This document shows positions 27,186 through 34,368 of a DNA stretch of 35,378 nt, one piece after another. The position numbers and the translations under genes were made by a program. Numbering within the stretch: position 1 is the stretch's first letter; each line of letters begins with the position of its first letter. The stretch comes from Rhodocyclales bacterium (lineage in GTDB: Bacteria; Pseudomonadota; Gammaproteobacteria; Burkholderiales; Rhodocyclaceae), in assembly GCA_003105015.1 (NCBI GenBank), contig PQAF01000026.1:1-35378 (forward strand), read 5' to 3'. The notes below the pieces were generated by a model. It was not told where the DNA came from. It saw nothing but the letters and a program-made list of their open reading frames with translations, and did no database searches.

Positions 27186-27952
27186 GCGAACTCCTCCTCG
27201 ACGCCCAGTCGATCGGCAAGAGCTTCGGCGGCGTGCGCGCGCTGCACGACGTCTCGCTCTCGATCCGCCGCGGCGAGATCTACGGCCTGATCGGCCCCAA
27301 CGGCGCCGGCAAGACCACCTTCTTCAACGTCCTCACCGGACTCTATTCGGCGGATCGTGGCCAGTTCGTCTTCGACGGCGCGCCGCTGAAGATCGCCGCG
27401 CCGCACGAGGTCGCCGCCGCCGGCATCGCGCGCACCTTCCAGAACATCCGCCTCTTCGCCAACATGACGGCGCTGGAGAACGTCATGGTCGGCCGCCACC
27501 TGCGCACCTCGGCCGGCGTCGTCGGCGCCGTGCTGCGCAACCGCGCCACGCGCGAGGAGGAGGAGGCCATCGCCCAGCGCGCCCATGAGCTGCTCCAGTA
27601 TGTCGGCATCCACCGGCACAGCAACATCCTGGCGCGCCACCTCGCCTATGGCGACCAGCGCCGGCTCGAAATCGCCCGCGCCCTCGCCACCGAGCCGAAG
27701 CTGCTCGCGCTGGACGAGCCGGCCGCCGGCATGAACGCGACGGAAACGGCCTCGCTCAAGCAGCTCATCGAGGCGCTGCGCGCCGACGGCCTGACGATCC
27801 TGCTCATCGAGCACGACGTAAAGCTGGTGATGGGCCTGTGCGACCGCGTCGCCGTCCTCGACTACGGCGAGAAGATCGCCGAGGGCGTGCCGGCCGAGGT
27901 GCAGCGCGACCCGAAGGTGATCGAAGCGTATCTCGGAGGCGCCGTTGCTTGA
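27182..27952 (+). CDS. livG: Branched-chain amino acid ABC transporter ATPase LivG
   Basis: ATPase of 256 residues. Walker A is GPNGAGKTT with Lys44, the Q-loop lies in IARTFQNIRLF, the family-typical modified signature is LAYGDQRRLEIARAL, and Walker B is LLALDEPAAG with Asp178-Glu179, followed by the switch histidine in LLIEHDVKLV. The C-terminal segment GEKIAEGVPAEVQRDPKVIEAYLG is the usual LivG ending. It overlaps livM by 4 bases and livF by 8 bases. Confidence 0.94.
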   Translation: MSELLLDAQSIGKSFGGVRALHDVSLSIRRGEIYGLIGPNGAGKTTFFNVLTGLYSADRGQFVFDGAPLKIAAPHEVAAAGIARTFQNIRLFANMTALENVMVGRHLRTSAGVVGAVLRNRATREEEEAIAQRAHELLQYVGIHRHSNILARHLAYGDQRRLEIARALATEPKLLALDEPAAGMNATETASLKQLIEALRADGLTILLIEHDVKLVMGLCDRVAVLDYGEKIAEGVPAEVQRDPKVIEAYLGGAVA

Positions 27953-28646
27953 GGTAAGGGATCTCCACGTCTCCTACGGCAATATTTCTGCCGTCAAGGG
28001 CGTCAGCTTCGATGTGGCGGCCGGCGAAATGGTCTGCCTGATCGGCGCCAACGGCGCCGGCAAGACCACCACGCTGAAGGCGCTGGCGCGCCTGCTGCCG
28101 GCGCAGGGCGCCATCCATTACCGCGGCCACAGCATCCTGCACCGCCCGGCGCATGCGCTGATCGGCGAAGGCCTGACCCTGGTGCCGGAGGGGCGCGGCG
28201 TCTTCGCGCGCCTGACCGTCGCGGAAAACCTCGACATGGGCGCCTATTGCCGCCGCGACCGCGCCGAGATCGCCGCCGACCTCGACCGCGTCTACGGCCT
28301 GCTGCCGCGGCTGAAGGAGCGGGCCGATCAGCTCGCCGGCACGCTCTCCGGCGGCGAGCAGCAGATGCTCGCCATCGGCCGCGCCCTGATGAGCCGGCCG
28401 AAGCTGCTGCTGCTCGACGAGCCCTCGATGGGCCTGGCGCCGATCATGGTGCAGAAGGTGTTCGAGGTGATCCAGTCGGTCGCCGCCCAGGGCGTCACCA
28501 TCCTGCTGGTGGAACAGAATGCCCGGCTGGCGCTGTCGGTGGCCTCGCGCGGCTACGTCATGGAAAGCGGCACCATCACCCTCAGCGATACGGGACCGGC
28601 ACTGCTCGCCAACCCGAAGGTGCGCGAAGCCTATCTGGGGGAGTGA
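27945..28646 (+). CDS. livF: Branched-chain amino acid ABC transporter ATPase LivF
   Basis: Second ATPase, 233 residues: LEVRDLHVSYGNISAVKGVSF, Walker A GANGAGKTT with Lys40, EGRGVFARLTVAENL, signature LSGGEQQMLAIGRAL, Walker B LLLLDEPSMGLAP and LVEQNARLAL. The start is TTG 27945: GGAGG at 27935-27939 stands 5 bases before it and LLEVRDLHVSYG fits the family N-terminus, so the rare start is well supported. It is the last gene of the liv operon. It converges with nsrR, with only 6 bases between the two stops and no terminator visible. Confidence 0.93.
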   Translation: MLEVRDLHVSYGNISAVKGVSFDVAAGEMVCLIGANGAGKTTTLKALARLLPAQGAIHYRGHSILHRPAHALIGEGLTLVPEGRGVFARLTVAENLDMGAYCRRDRAEIAADLDRVYGLLPRLKERADQLAGTLSGGEQQMLAIGRALMSRPKLLLLDEPSMGLAPIMVQKVFEVIQSVAAQGVTILLVEQNARLALSVASRGYVMESGTITLSDTGPALLANPKVREAYLGE

Positions 28647-28652
28647 GCCCGC

Positions 28653-29090
28653 CTATTTGGCGGGGTGGAGTATCCGCGCCAGGCGCGGCGCCGGACGCAG
28701 CAGGTCGGCCAGCGTATGGCGGTCGAGTTCGGCGAAAAAGGCGTCCGCCGCCTTCTTGAATACCCCCTTCAGCAGGCAGGCCGGCGCGATGTTGCATGCG
28801 CTGCTCTCGGCATCGAAGCACTCGACCAGCGCCAGGCTTTCCTCGGTGCCGCGCACCACCTCGCCGACGCCGATGTCCTCGGGCGCGACGGCCAGGCGCA
28901 GGCCGCCGCCCTTGCCGCGCAGCGTCTCGACATAACCCTGGCGCGCCAGGAAATGCACCACCTTCATGAGGTGGTTTTCCGAGATACCATAGGCGGCGGC
29001 GATCTCGCCGATGGTGACGAGCTCGTCGCGCCGCACGCCGAGGTACATCAGCACGCGCAGGGTGTAGTCGGAGAAGGTGGTCAGCCGCAT
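28653..29090 (-). CDS. nsrR: Rrf2-family nitric-oxide-sensing repressor, NsrR-like
   Basis: A 145-residue transcription factor. The N-terminal winged helix ([62 protein letters not shown]) is followed by three Fe-S cysteines, C91, C99 and C105, in [20 protein letters not shown]. The C-terminus is [14 protein letters not shown]. This cysteine pattern and the [10 protein letters not shown] stretch fit NsrR better than IscR or RsrR. Nitric oxide attack on the cluster would release DNA. It is divergent from the DUF59 operon, and the gap contains NsrR-like half-sites, so it probably represses that operon and perhaps itself. The start ATG 29090 has no strong ribosome site. Confidence 0.88.
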   Translation of the reverse strand: MRLTTFSDYTLRVLMYLGVRRDELVTIGEIAAAYGISENHLMKVVHFLARQGYVETLRGKGGGLRLAVAPEDIGVGEVVRGTEESLALVECFDAESSACNIAPACLLKGVFKKAADAFFAELDRHTLADLLRPAPRLARILHPAK

Positions 29091-29114
29091 GGGGCATCCG
29101 ATCGGCGAAGTTTA

Positions 29115-29139
29115 AAGATGTATTGCAGATGTTGATTAT
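29115..29139. promoter_or_regulatory. NsrR-like site 1, upstream of and over the -35
   Basis: AAGATGTATT (29115-29124) followed 4 bases later by ATGTTGATTAT (29129-29139) has the left half of the NsrR palindrome (AAGATGYATTT type) and a degenerate right half. It runs across the -35 of the DUF59 promoter and lies about 25 bases upstream of the nsrR start codon. Assignment rests on resemblance and context. Confidence 0.5.
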
Positions 29140-29160
29140 CCCGGAAACGGGTGGTATAGT
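29132..29160 (+). promoter_or_regulatory. Promoter of the DUF59-DUF2249-membrane protein operon
   Basis: TTGATT (29132-29137) and TATAGT (29155-29160), exactly 17 bases apart, make a good sigma-70 promoter with expected start near 29167 and a leader of about 30 bases. NsrR-like sequences cover the -35 and the start point. Confidence 0.65.
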
Positions 29161-29161
29161 G

Positions 29162-29173
29162 AAGATGTATCTT
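29162..29173. promoter_or_regulatory. NsrR-like site 2, over the transcription start
   Basis: AAGATGTATCTT: AAGAT and ATCTT are inverted around a 2-base centre. Its first nine bases repeat exactly those at 29115-29123, 47 bases upstream. A repressor here would block RNA polymerase at the start site. Confidence 0.5.
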
Positions 29174-29195
29174 TGGTACTGCTTCTAAGGAATCC

Positions 29196-29522
29196 ATGAT
29201 GGCGGAACAACCAGCGAACATGCCGACGGAAGAAGCGATCCGCGCCGCCCTGCGCAGCGTGATCGACCCGGAAGTGGGCATGAACGTGGTCGACCTCGGC
29301 CTCGTCTATGGCATCGAGATCGCGCCGGACCGGGTGCGCGTCGCCATGACCATGACGACGCCGGCCTGCCCCATGGGCTCCATGATCACCGAGGATGCAC
29401 GCGAGGCGATTCGCGACATCGCGCCGGACGGCGCCGACATCGTCGTCGACCTGGTCTGGGATCCGCCCTGGAGCTCGGAGCTGATGTCTGAGAACGCCAA
29501 GCGACATTTCGGCTGGTCCTGA
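29196..29522 (+). CDS. DUF59/MIP18-family (SufT-like) metal-sulfur cluster protein
   Basis: A 108-residue cytoplasmic protein: ALRSVIDPEVGMNVVDLGLVYGIEI, VRVAMTMTTPACPMGSMI with conserved Cys58, and VVDLVWDPPWSSELMSENAK. This is the DUF59 domain found in PaaD, SufT and MIP18, which assist Fe-S cluster assembly or transfer. First gene of an operon with an NsrR-type promoter, so it may help repair clusters damaged by nitric oxide; that role is inferred. ATG 29196 has AAGG 5 bases upstream; a second ATG follows directly. Confidence 0.87.
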   Translation: MMAEQPANMPTEEAIRAALRSVIDPEVGMNVVDLGLVYGIEIAPDRVRVAMTMTTPACPMGSMITEDAREAIRDIAPDGADIVVDLVWDPPWSSELMSENAKRHFGWS

Positions 29523-29562
29523 CGGACCGCCGGACCACCCCAACCCCGACAGGAGAACCAAC

Positions 29563-29805
29563 ATGACCACCGCAACCGCAGAAACCACCGTCGACGTGCG
29601 CAACATCGTGCCGCGCGAGCGCCATCCGCTGATTTTCGATACGTACCGGAACCTGGCCGCGGGCGAAACCTTCCTGCTGGTGAACGACCACGATCCGAAG
29701 CCGCTCTACTACCAGTTCCAGGCCGAGCTCGGCCCGGTGTTTGCCTGGGACTACCTCGAGACCGGCCCGGAGGTCTGGAAGGTGCGCATTACCAAGAAGG
29801 GCTGA
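29563..29805 (+). CDS. DUF2249 small protein
   Basis: An 80-residue protein with the DUF2249 pattern: VDVRNIVPRERHPLIFDTYRNL, GETFLLVNDHDPKPLYYQF and a W-containing end (EVWKVRITKKG). Conserved His21 and His43 could bind a metal or haem. DUF2249 proteins often accompany nitric oxide and denitrification genes and hemerythrins, but their function is not established. AGGAG lies 7 bases before ATG 29563. It is the second gene of the NsrR-linked operon; the membrane protein gene starts 7 bases after its stop. Confidence 0.85.
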   Translation: MTTATAETTVDVRNIVPRERHPLIFDTYRNLAAGETFLLVNDHDPKPLYYQFQAELGPVFAWDYLETGPEVWKVRITKKG

Positions 29806-29812
29806 ACGCGGC

Positions 29813-30871
29813 ATGGCAGACGTCCGGCCGCCCTGGCGCATCCCACTGCTGATCCTCGGCTTCGCCAGCCTCATCATCGGGGTGGGTGCGGGTTTGTTGC
29901 GCCTGGGCTGGGCCGTGCCGCGGCCGGCGGCCGACCTCGCCGCCTTCCACGGCCCGCTCATGGTGAGCGGCTTCTTCGGCACGGTGATCAGCCTGGAGCG
30001 CGCCGTGGCGCTGGCGCAGCGCTGGGCCTACCTCGGCCCGCTGGCCGCCGGCGCCGGCGGGCTGGCGCTGATTCTCGGCGCCCCTCTGACCGTCGCACAG
30101 CTGCTGCTCGCGCTGGGCAGCACCGTGCTGCTGGCCGGCTCCGTCTCGGTGTTCCTGCGCCAGCGCGCCCTGTTCACCTTCACGCTGGCCGCCGGTGCCG
30201 GCTGCTGGCTGCTCGGCAATGCGCTCTGGCTCGCCGGCTTTTCCGTGTACGAAGTGGTGCCGTGGTGGGCCGGCTTCCTGGTGCTGACCATCGCCGGCGA
30301 GCGGCTCGAACTGTCGCGCTTCCTGCCGCCCTCGCCGGTGGCGCGGCGCGTCTTCATCGCCGTCCTGGCGGGACTGACTTTCGGCATGGCGCTGCAGGCG
30401 CAGCTGTTCGGCGCCGCGCTGCTGGCGCTGGCGCTGTGGCTGCTGCGGCAGGACATCGCGCGGCGCACGGTGAAGGACAAGGGGCTGACGCGCTTCATCG
30501 CCGTCTGCCTGCTCTCGGGCTATGCCTGGCTGGCGCTGGCGGGCGCGATCATATTTGCGACGGGGCTTGCACCGGGCAGTGCGGCTTACGACGCAGCGCT
30601 GCACGCCCTCATGCTGGGGTTCGTCTTCTCGATGGTGTTCGGCCACGCGCCGATCATCTTCCCGGCCGTGCTGCGCGTCTCGGTGCCCTACCATCCGCTG
30701 TTCTACGCACCGCTGGCGCTGCTGCACCTGTCGCTCGCCGTGCGTCTGGCCGGCGACGCGACCGGCGCATTCGAGTGGCGCAGCGCGGGAGGACTGCTGA
30801 ACGCCCTGGCGCTGCTCGCCTTCATCCTGAACACCATCGCCGCCGTGGTCCGCGGCAAGCTGAAGTCCTAG
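29813..30871 (+). CDS. Polytopic membrane protein, possibly haem-binding (NnrS-like role)
   Basis: A 352-residue, very hydrophobic protein with about 10-12 membrane helices. Histidines placed like haem or metal ligands occur in AAFHGPLMVSGFFGTVISLERA, in LHALMLGFVFSMVFGHAPIIFPAVL, and in VPYHPLF and LLHLSLA. The pattern recalls NnrS and haem-copper oxidase subunit I but does not match either clearly enough to name it. As last gene of the NsrR-type operon it probably deals with nitric oxide or nitrosative stress, or transports a metal or haem for it; this is inference from context. ATG 29813 gives MADVRPPWRIPLLILG. Its stop shares CTAG (30868-30871) with the convergent HDOD gene. Confidence 0.7.
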   Translation: MADVRPPWRIPLLILGFASLIIGVGAGLLRLGWAVPRPAADLAAFHGPLMVSGFFGTVISLERAVALAQRWAYLGPLAAGAGGLALILGAPLTVAQLLLALGSTVLLAGSVSVFLRQRALFTFTLAAGAGCWLLGNALWLAGFSVYEVVPWWAGFLVLTIAGERLELSRFLPPSPVARRVFIAVLAGLTFGMALQAQLFGAALLALALWLLRQDIARRTVKDKGLTRFIAVCLLSGYAWLALAGAIIFATGLAPGSAAYDAALHALMLGFVFSMVFGHAPIIFPAVLRVSVPYHPLFYAPLALLHLSLAVRLAGDATGAFEWRSAGGLLNALALLAFILNTIAAVVRGKLKS

Positions 30872-32007
30872 TTGAGTTGCAGGCTGTCGGCGAAGGAGAG
30901 CGCCTCGAGCTGGGCGTGGTTGACCGTTGCCGGGTCCAGCTGCAACTCGGACGCCTGCGCGGCATACCGGGCGTAATCGGCCTGCTCGCTCGCCCGGGCC
31001 AGGGCCAGGAAGGGCGCATACGGCCCGCTGCCGGATATCAGCGCGTCGTTGATGGTGTCCGGCAGATGCATGTCGGCCAGCGCGGTTTCCATGAGCACGC
31101 CGAGCAGGATGTCGAGCAGCGAGAAGGCGCCGGTGATGAACAGGTTGTCGAGTTCGCTCTTGTCCACGTAGTCCTTCGCCGTGAGTTCCATGAAGCGGCC
31201 GCGCGCGATGGCCGCCTGCATCAGCGCCGGCGCCGCCGCGTCCTTGCTGGAGGTGACCAGCAGGAGGGACAGCCACTTGTTCAGCTTGTCGTAGCCGAGC
31301 ATGGTGACGGCGTGGCGGAAGGACTGGATCTCCACGGTGAGGCCGAAACCGGCGGAGTTGATGTAGCGCAGCAGCTTCACCGACAGGGCGACGTCCTGTT
31401 TCAGCGCCGCCTCGATCTCCTTGATGTCGGCATTGGCGCGCACCAGGTTGAGCAGGCGGATGGTCTGCGCCTGGTTCGGGTTGAGCTTCTTCGCCGGCGT
31501 CACGCCCTTCAGGAAGAACCAGCCGGCCGCGCCGCCGAAGCCCTTGTGGATGCAGGCGTCGAACTGGGCGTTGTCCGCCAGCCCCCTGGCCAGCAGCAAT
31601 CCGGGCGCGCCGGCGATGTTCGCCGCGACATCGGCCAGGATGAAACGGAAATCGGCGCCTGCCGGCAGCGTCATGCCGGCGCTGAAACCGTCCAAACACA
31701 TCGAGACGCCGGCCTGCTGCAGGCGCTGCATCAGCTCGACGGTTGCCGGATTGCCCAATGCGGCAGCCGGGATCTCGATCATGGCGTTCTGCGGCACCTG
31801 CCAGTCGAGCAGTCCCGCGTCCGGCGTGACGCCGCCCAGGCTGACGAACACCGTGCGGGCTGCAGGCCATGCCTCGGCCAGGCGGTTCAGCTCTGCCGCA
31901 ATCTGCGCGCAGGCACCCGCCCCCGGCGGCGCCTGGACGATGAGCCGGGTCGCGGTGATGGCACGGCTGCGGTTGAGCACCGGCTCGCGGCTGATGAGGG
32001 TAGTCAT
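30868..32007 (-). CDS. HDOD-domain protein with degenerate EAL-like N-terminus
   Basis: A 379-residue protein of the YuxH type: an N-terminal EAL-fold region (about 1-170) and a C-terminal HDOD domain (about 180-360). In the N-terminal region the catalytic EAL and DDFG motifs are absent, so it should not cleave cyclic-di-GMP. The HDOD part has ANADIKEIEAALKQDVALSVKLLRYINSAGFGL and SFRHAVTMLGYDKLNKWLSLLLV. HDOD proteins act as non-catalytic signalling scaffolds; some bind cyclic-di-GMP or control motility and stress responses. Its ATG overlaps the stop of the upstream reductase gene (ATGA), so the two are coexpressed. Confidence 0.85.
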   Translation of the reverse strand: MTTLISREPVLNRSRAITATRLIVQAPPGAGACAQIAAELNRLAEAWPAARTVFVSLGGVTPDAGLLDWQVPQNAMIEIPAAALGNPATVELMQRLQQAGVSMCLDGFSAGMTLPAGADFRFILADVAANIAGAPGLLLARGLADNAQFDACIHKGFGGAAGWFFLKGVTPAKKLNPNQAQTIRLLNLVRANADIKEIEAALKQDVALSVKLLRYINSAGFGLTVEIQSFRHAVTMLGYDKLNKWLSLLLVTSSKDAAAPALMQAAIARGRFMELTAKDYVDKSELDNLFITGAFSLLDILLGVLMETALADMHLPDTINDALISGSGPYAPFLALARASEQADYARYAAQASELQLDPATVNHAQLEALSFADSLQLN

Positions 32008-33032
32008 GGGTTTACGGATTCCGCTGCGAAAGTAAAGGCATCGGCAAAAAAGTCCTCTTTCTTTAGGCCGCAATGGCCAATCAGGTCCTGCCGCGCCGCC
32101 TCGATCATGGCCGGCGCACCGCAAGCATAGACCTGATGCCCTGAAAGGTCGGGAAAATCGGCCATGACCGCCCGGTGCACCAATCCGGTACGACCCGGCC
32201 AGGCATCGGCGCCCGGCGGTTCGGACAGCACCGGCATGTAGCTGAAGCCGTCATGGTTGGCCGCCCAGTTCTCCGCCAGTTCATGCAGGTAGAGGCCGGC
32301 CCGGTCGCGGGCGCCCCAGTAGAGCGCCATCGGCCGGGCCGGTTTCTGATGAAAGGCGTGCTCGACGAGGGCCTTGATCGGAGCGAACCCGGTGCCGCCG
32401 GCCAGCAGGATGACCGGCTTGGCGCTGTCCTCGCGCAGGTAGAAGTCGCCATGCGGCCCCTCGAGGCGCAGGATGTCGCGCTCCTTCATCGTTTCGAACA
32501 CCTGGGTGGTGAAATGTCCGCCCGGCACATGGCGCACGTGCAACTCCAGGCACTCGTCGGCATCCGGCGCATTGGCGATGGAAAAGCTGCGGCGGCGGCC
32601 GTCCTTCAGCAGGATGTCGATGTACTGGCCGGCGAGGAATTGCAGGCGCTCATTGGCGGGCAGCTTGAGCTGCAGCAGCATCACGTCGGGCGCCAGGCGC
32701 GCCAGCTTCTGCACGCGGCAGGGCAGCTTCTTCACCGGAATGTCGCGCACGGCGCCCACCTCGCGCGACTCGATGACGAGATCGGACAGCGGCCGCGCGC
32801 AGCAGAAGAGTGCGTAGCCCGTCGCCAGCTCCGTTTCGCTCAGCGCGCCCTCGGTGTACAGGCCGCGATCCACCTCGCCGGACACCACGCGCCCCTTGCA
32901 GGCGCCGCAGGCGCCGTTGCGGCAGCCGTAGGGCAGATGGATGCCGGCTTCCAGCGCCGCGCGCAAAAGCGTGTTGCCGGACTCGACGTCGAACTGGTGC
33001 CCGCTGGGCTCGATCGTGATGCGATGGGACAT
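32004..33032 (-). CDS. 2Fe-2S ferredoxin/FAD/NAD(P)H oxidoreductase (CDP-glucoseen reductase-like)
   Basis: A 342-residue soluble electron-transfer flavoprotein. The N-terminal plant-type ferredoxin has ligands C37, C42 and C45 in YGCRNGACGACKG and a fourth cysteine at C77 or C78. The FAD-binding barrel shows RRRSFSIANAP, and the NAD(P)H domain GGTGFAPIKALVEHAF with VYACGAPAMIEAAR near the end. Homologues are often labelled CDP-6-deoxy-3,4-glucoseen reductase or phenol/methane monooxygenase reductase; no sugar or oxygenase partner is nearby, so the real acceptor is unknown. ATG 33032 fits the ferredoxin start (MSHRITIEPSG); a longer frame upstream would overlap the divergent SDR gene and is rejected. 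Confidence 0.88.
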   Translation of the reverse strand: MSHRITIEPSGHQFDVESGNTLLRAALEAGIHLPYGCRNGACGACKGRVVSGEVDRGLYTEGALSETELATGYALFCCARPLSDLVIESREVGAVRDIPVKKLPCRVQKLARLAPDVMLLQLKLPANERLQFLAGQYIDILLKDGRRRSFSIANAPDADECLELHVRHVPGGHFTTQVFETMKERDILRLEGPHGDFYLREDSAKPVILLAGGTGFAPIKALVEHAFHQKPARPMALYWGARDRAGLYLHELAENWAANHDGFSYMPVLSEPPGADAWPGRTGLVHRAVMADFPDLSGHQVYACGAPAMIEAARQDLIGHCGLKKEDFFADAFTFAAESVNP

Positions 33033-33062
33033 GACTGAAGGGGGAATCCGTTGGCTGGCTGT

Positions 33063-33068
33063 TAAAAT
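33063..33068 (+). promoter_or_regulatory. -10-like box (TAAAAT) abutting the SDR gene start
   Basis: TAAAAT ends 6 bases before the GTG at 33075, so the expected transcription start coincides with the start codon. No good -35 is seen at the right distance. The spacing is the same as at pyrF. Confidence 0.35.
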
Positions 33069-33074
33069 GCGCGG

Positions 33075-33953
33075 GTGCAACGATTGCTCATCATTGGCTG
33101 CGGCGACATCGCGCGGCGCGCCCTCCCCTGGCTGGTCAAGCATTACCGCGTGTATGCCGCGGTTCGCTCGGATGCGCGCCATCGCGAATTGCGCGCCCTG
33201 GGCGTCACGCCGCTGCGCGCCGACCTGGACAAGCCGCGCTCGCTGAGACGGCTGGCCGGCATCGGCAACCTGATCCTGCATTTCGCGCCGCCGCAGGAAA
33301 CCGGCCTGGTGGATCGGCGAACCCAGATGCTGCTTGCCGCGCTGTCGACCGGAAAAATTCTACCACGCCGCCTCATCTACATCAGCACCAGCGGGGTCTA
33401 TGGCGATTGCGGCGGGGCCTGGGTTTCCGAGGAGCGCCCGCCGTGTCCGCAGACGGGGCGGGCACAGCGTCGCTGCGATGCAGAGGCGCGCTTGCGCCGC
33501 TTCGGCCGCAAGCGCCGCGTCGCCGTCTCCATCCTGCGCGCGCCGGGCATCTATGCCGGCGACCGCCTGCCGCTGGCGCGGCTCGAACGCGGCCTGCCGC
33601 TGCTGCAGGAAAGCGACGACATCTACACCAACCACATTCATGCCGACGATCTGGCCGCCATCGCGCAGATGGCGCTTTCACGAGGCCGGGCCGGGCGGAT
33701 ATACAATGCCTCGGACGATTCGGCGCTGAAGATGGGCGAGTATTTCGATTTGATCGCCGACCGGTTCGGCCTTCCGCGCGCACCGCGACTGCCGCGCGCA
33801 GAAGTCGAACGGCGCCTGTCTCCCGCGATGCTGTCCTTCATGGGGGAGTCGCGCCGGCTGTCGAACCGGCGCATCAAGCGCGAGTTGGGCGTCAAGCTGA
33901 AATATCCCGAAGTCGCCAGTGCGTTGGCCGACTTGTTACCGGAGGCTGTCTGA
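33075..33953 (+). CDS. Atypical SDR / NAD-dependent epimerase-like protein (YeeZ-like)
   Basis: A 292-residue Rossmann-fold protein. The N-terminal nucleotide-binding loop is LLIIGCGDIARR (G8-x-G10), with LILHFAPPQETG and LIYISTSGVYGD following as in extended SDRs. The expected catalytic Tyr-x-x-x-Lys is missing: the segment after the TSGVYGD strand reads CPQTGRAQRRCDAEARL. This places it with atypical SDRs such as YeeZ, whose substrates are unknown. NHIHADDLAAIAQMAL and YNASDDSALKMGEYFDLI match the later part of the fold. GTG 33075 is the only fitting start; no ribosome site is visible and a -10-like box abuts it. hemJ begins 1 base after its stop. Confidence 0.82.
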   Translation: MQRLLIIGCGDIARRALPWLVKHYRVYAAVRSDARHRELRALGVTPLRADLDKPRSLRRLAGIGNLILHFAPPQETGLVDRRTQMLLAALSTGKILPRRLIYISTSGVYGDCGGAWVSEERPPCPQTGRAQRRCDAEARLRRFGRKRRVAVSILRAPGIYAGDRLPLARLERGLPLLQESDDIYTNHIHADDLAAIAQMALSRGRAGRIYNASDDSALKMGEYFDLIADRFGLPRAPRLPRAEVERRLSPAMLSFMGESRRLSNRRIKRELGVKLKYPEVASALADLLPEAV

Positions 33954-33954
33954 C

Positions 33955-34368
33955 ATGCTGTGGATCAAGTGGCTGCACATCGTCTTCATGGTGACCTGGT
34001 TCGCCGGCCTGTTCTACCTGCCGCGCCTGTTCGTCTACCACGCCATGAGCGAAGACACGCCGAGCCGCGAGCGCTTCAAGGTCATGGAACGCAAGCTCTA
34101 TTACGGCATCATGACGCCCGGCGCCATCCTGACCGTGGCGTTCGGCCTCTGGCTCTGGTTCGGCTTCGGTCCGTGGGGATATTGGATCCACGCCAAGTTC
34201 GCCCTCGCGCTGGTGCTGATCGCCTACCACCTGTACTGCGGCCGGCTGCTCAAGGCTTTCGCGCAGGACCGCAATACGAAATCCCATGTCTGGTTCCGCT
34301 GGTTCAATGAATTCCCGGTGCTGATCCTCTTCGCCGCCGTCTGGCTGGTGCTGTTCAAGCCGTTTTGA
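33955..34368 (+). CDS. hemJ: Protoporphyrinogen oxidase HemJ
   Basis: A 137-residue inner-membrane protein with about four helices, matching HemJ (formerly UPF0093), the haem-containing enzyme for the penultimate step of haem synthesis in many Gram-negatives. Characteristic parts are LWIKWLHIVFMVTWFAGLFYLPRLFVYH with His8 near the N-terminus, RFKVMERKLYYGIMTPGAILT, GYWIHAKFALALVLIAYH and FRWFNEFPVLILFAAVWLV. GGAGG at 33941-33945 stands 9 bases before ATG 33955. It lies 1 base after the SDR gene, and its TGA overlaps the ATG of the next gene by one base (34366-34370), so the three are cotranscribed. Confidence 0.9.
   Translation: MLWIKWLHIVFMVTWFAGLFYLPRLFVYHAMSEDTPSRERFKVMERKLYYGIMTPGAILTVAFGLWLWFGFGPWGYWIHAKFALALVLIAYHLYCGRLLKAFAQDRNTKSHVWFRWFNEFPVLILFAAVWLVLFKPF

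Noticed and set aside
29813..30871. Naming the membrane protein nnrS outright.
   Set aside because: Histidines and context are suggestive, but the family-defining stretches of NnrS are not clearly present, so only a role-level comparison is given.
33033..33281. N-terminal extension of the flavin reductase across the start of the SDR gene.
   Set aside because: The ferredoxin domain begins at ATG 33032, and the extension has no domain features and overlaps a real divergent gene.
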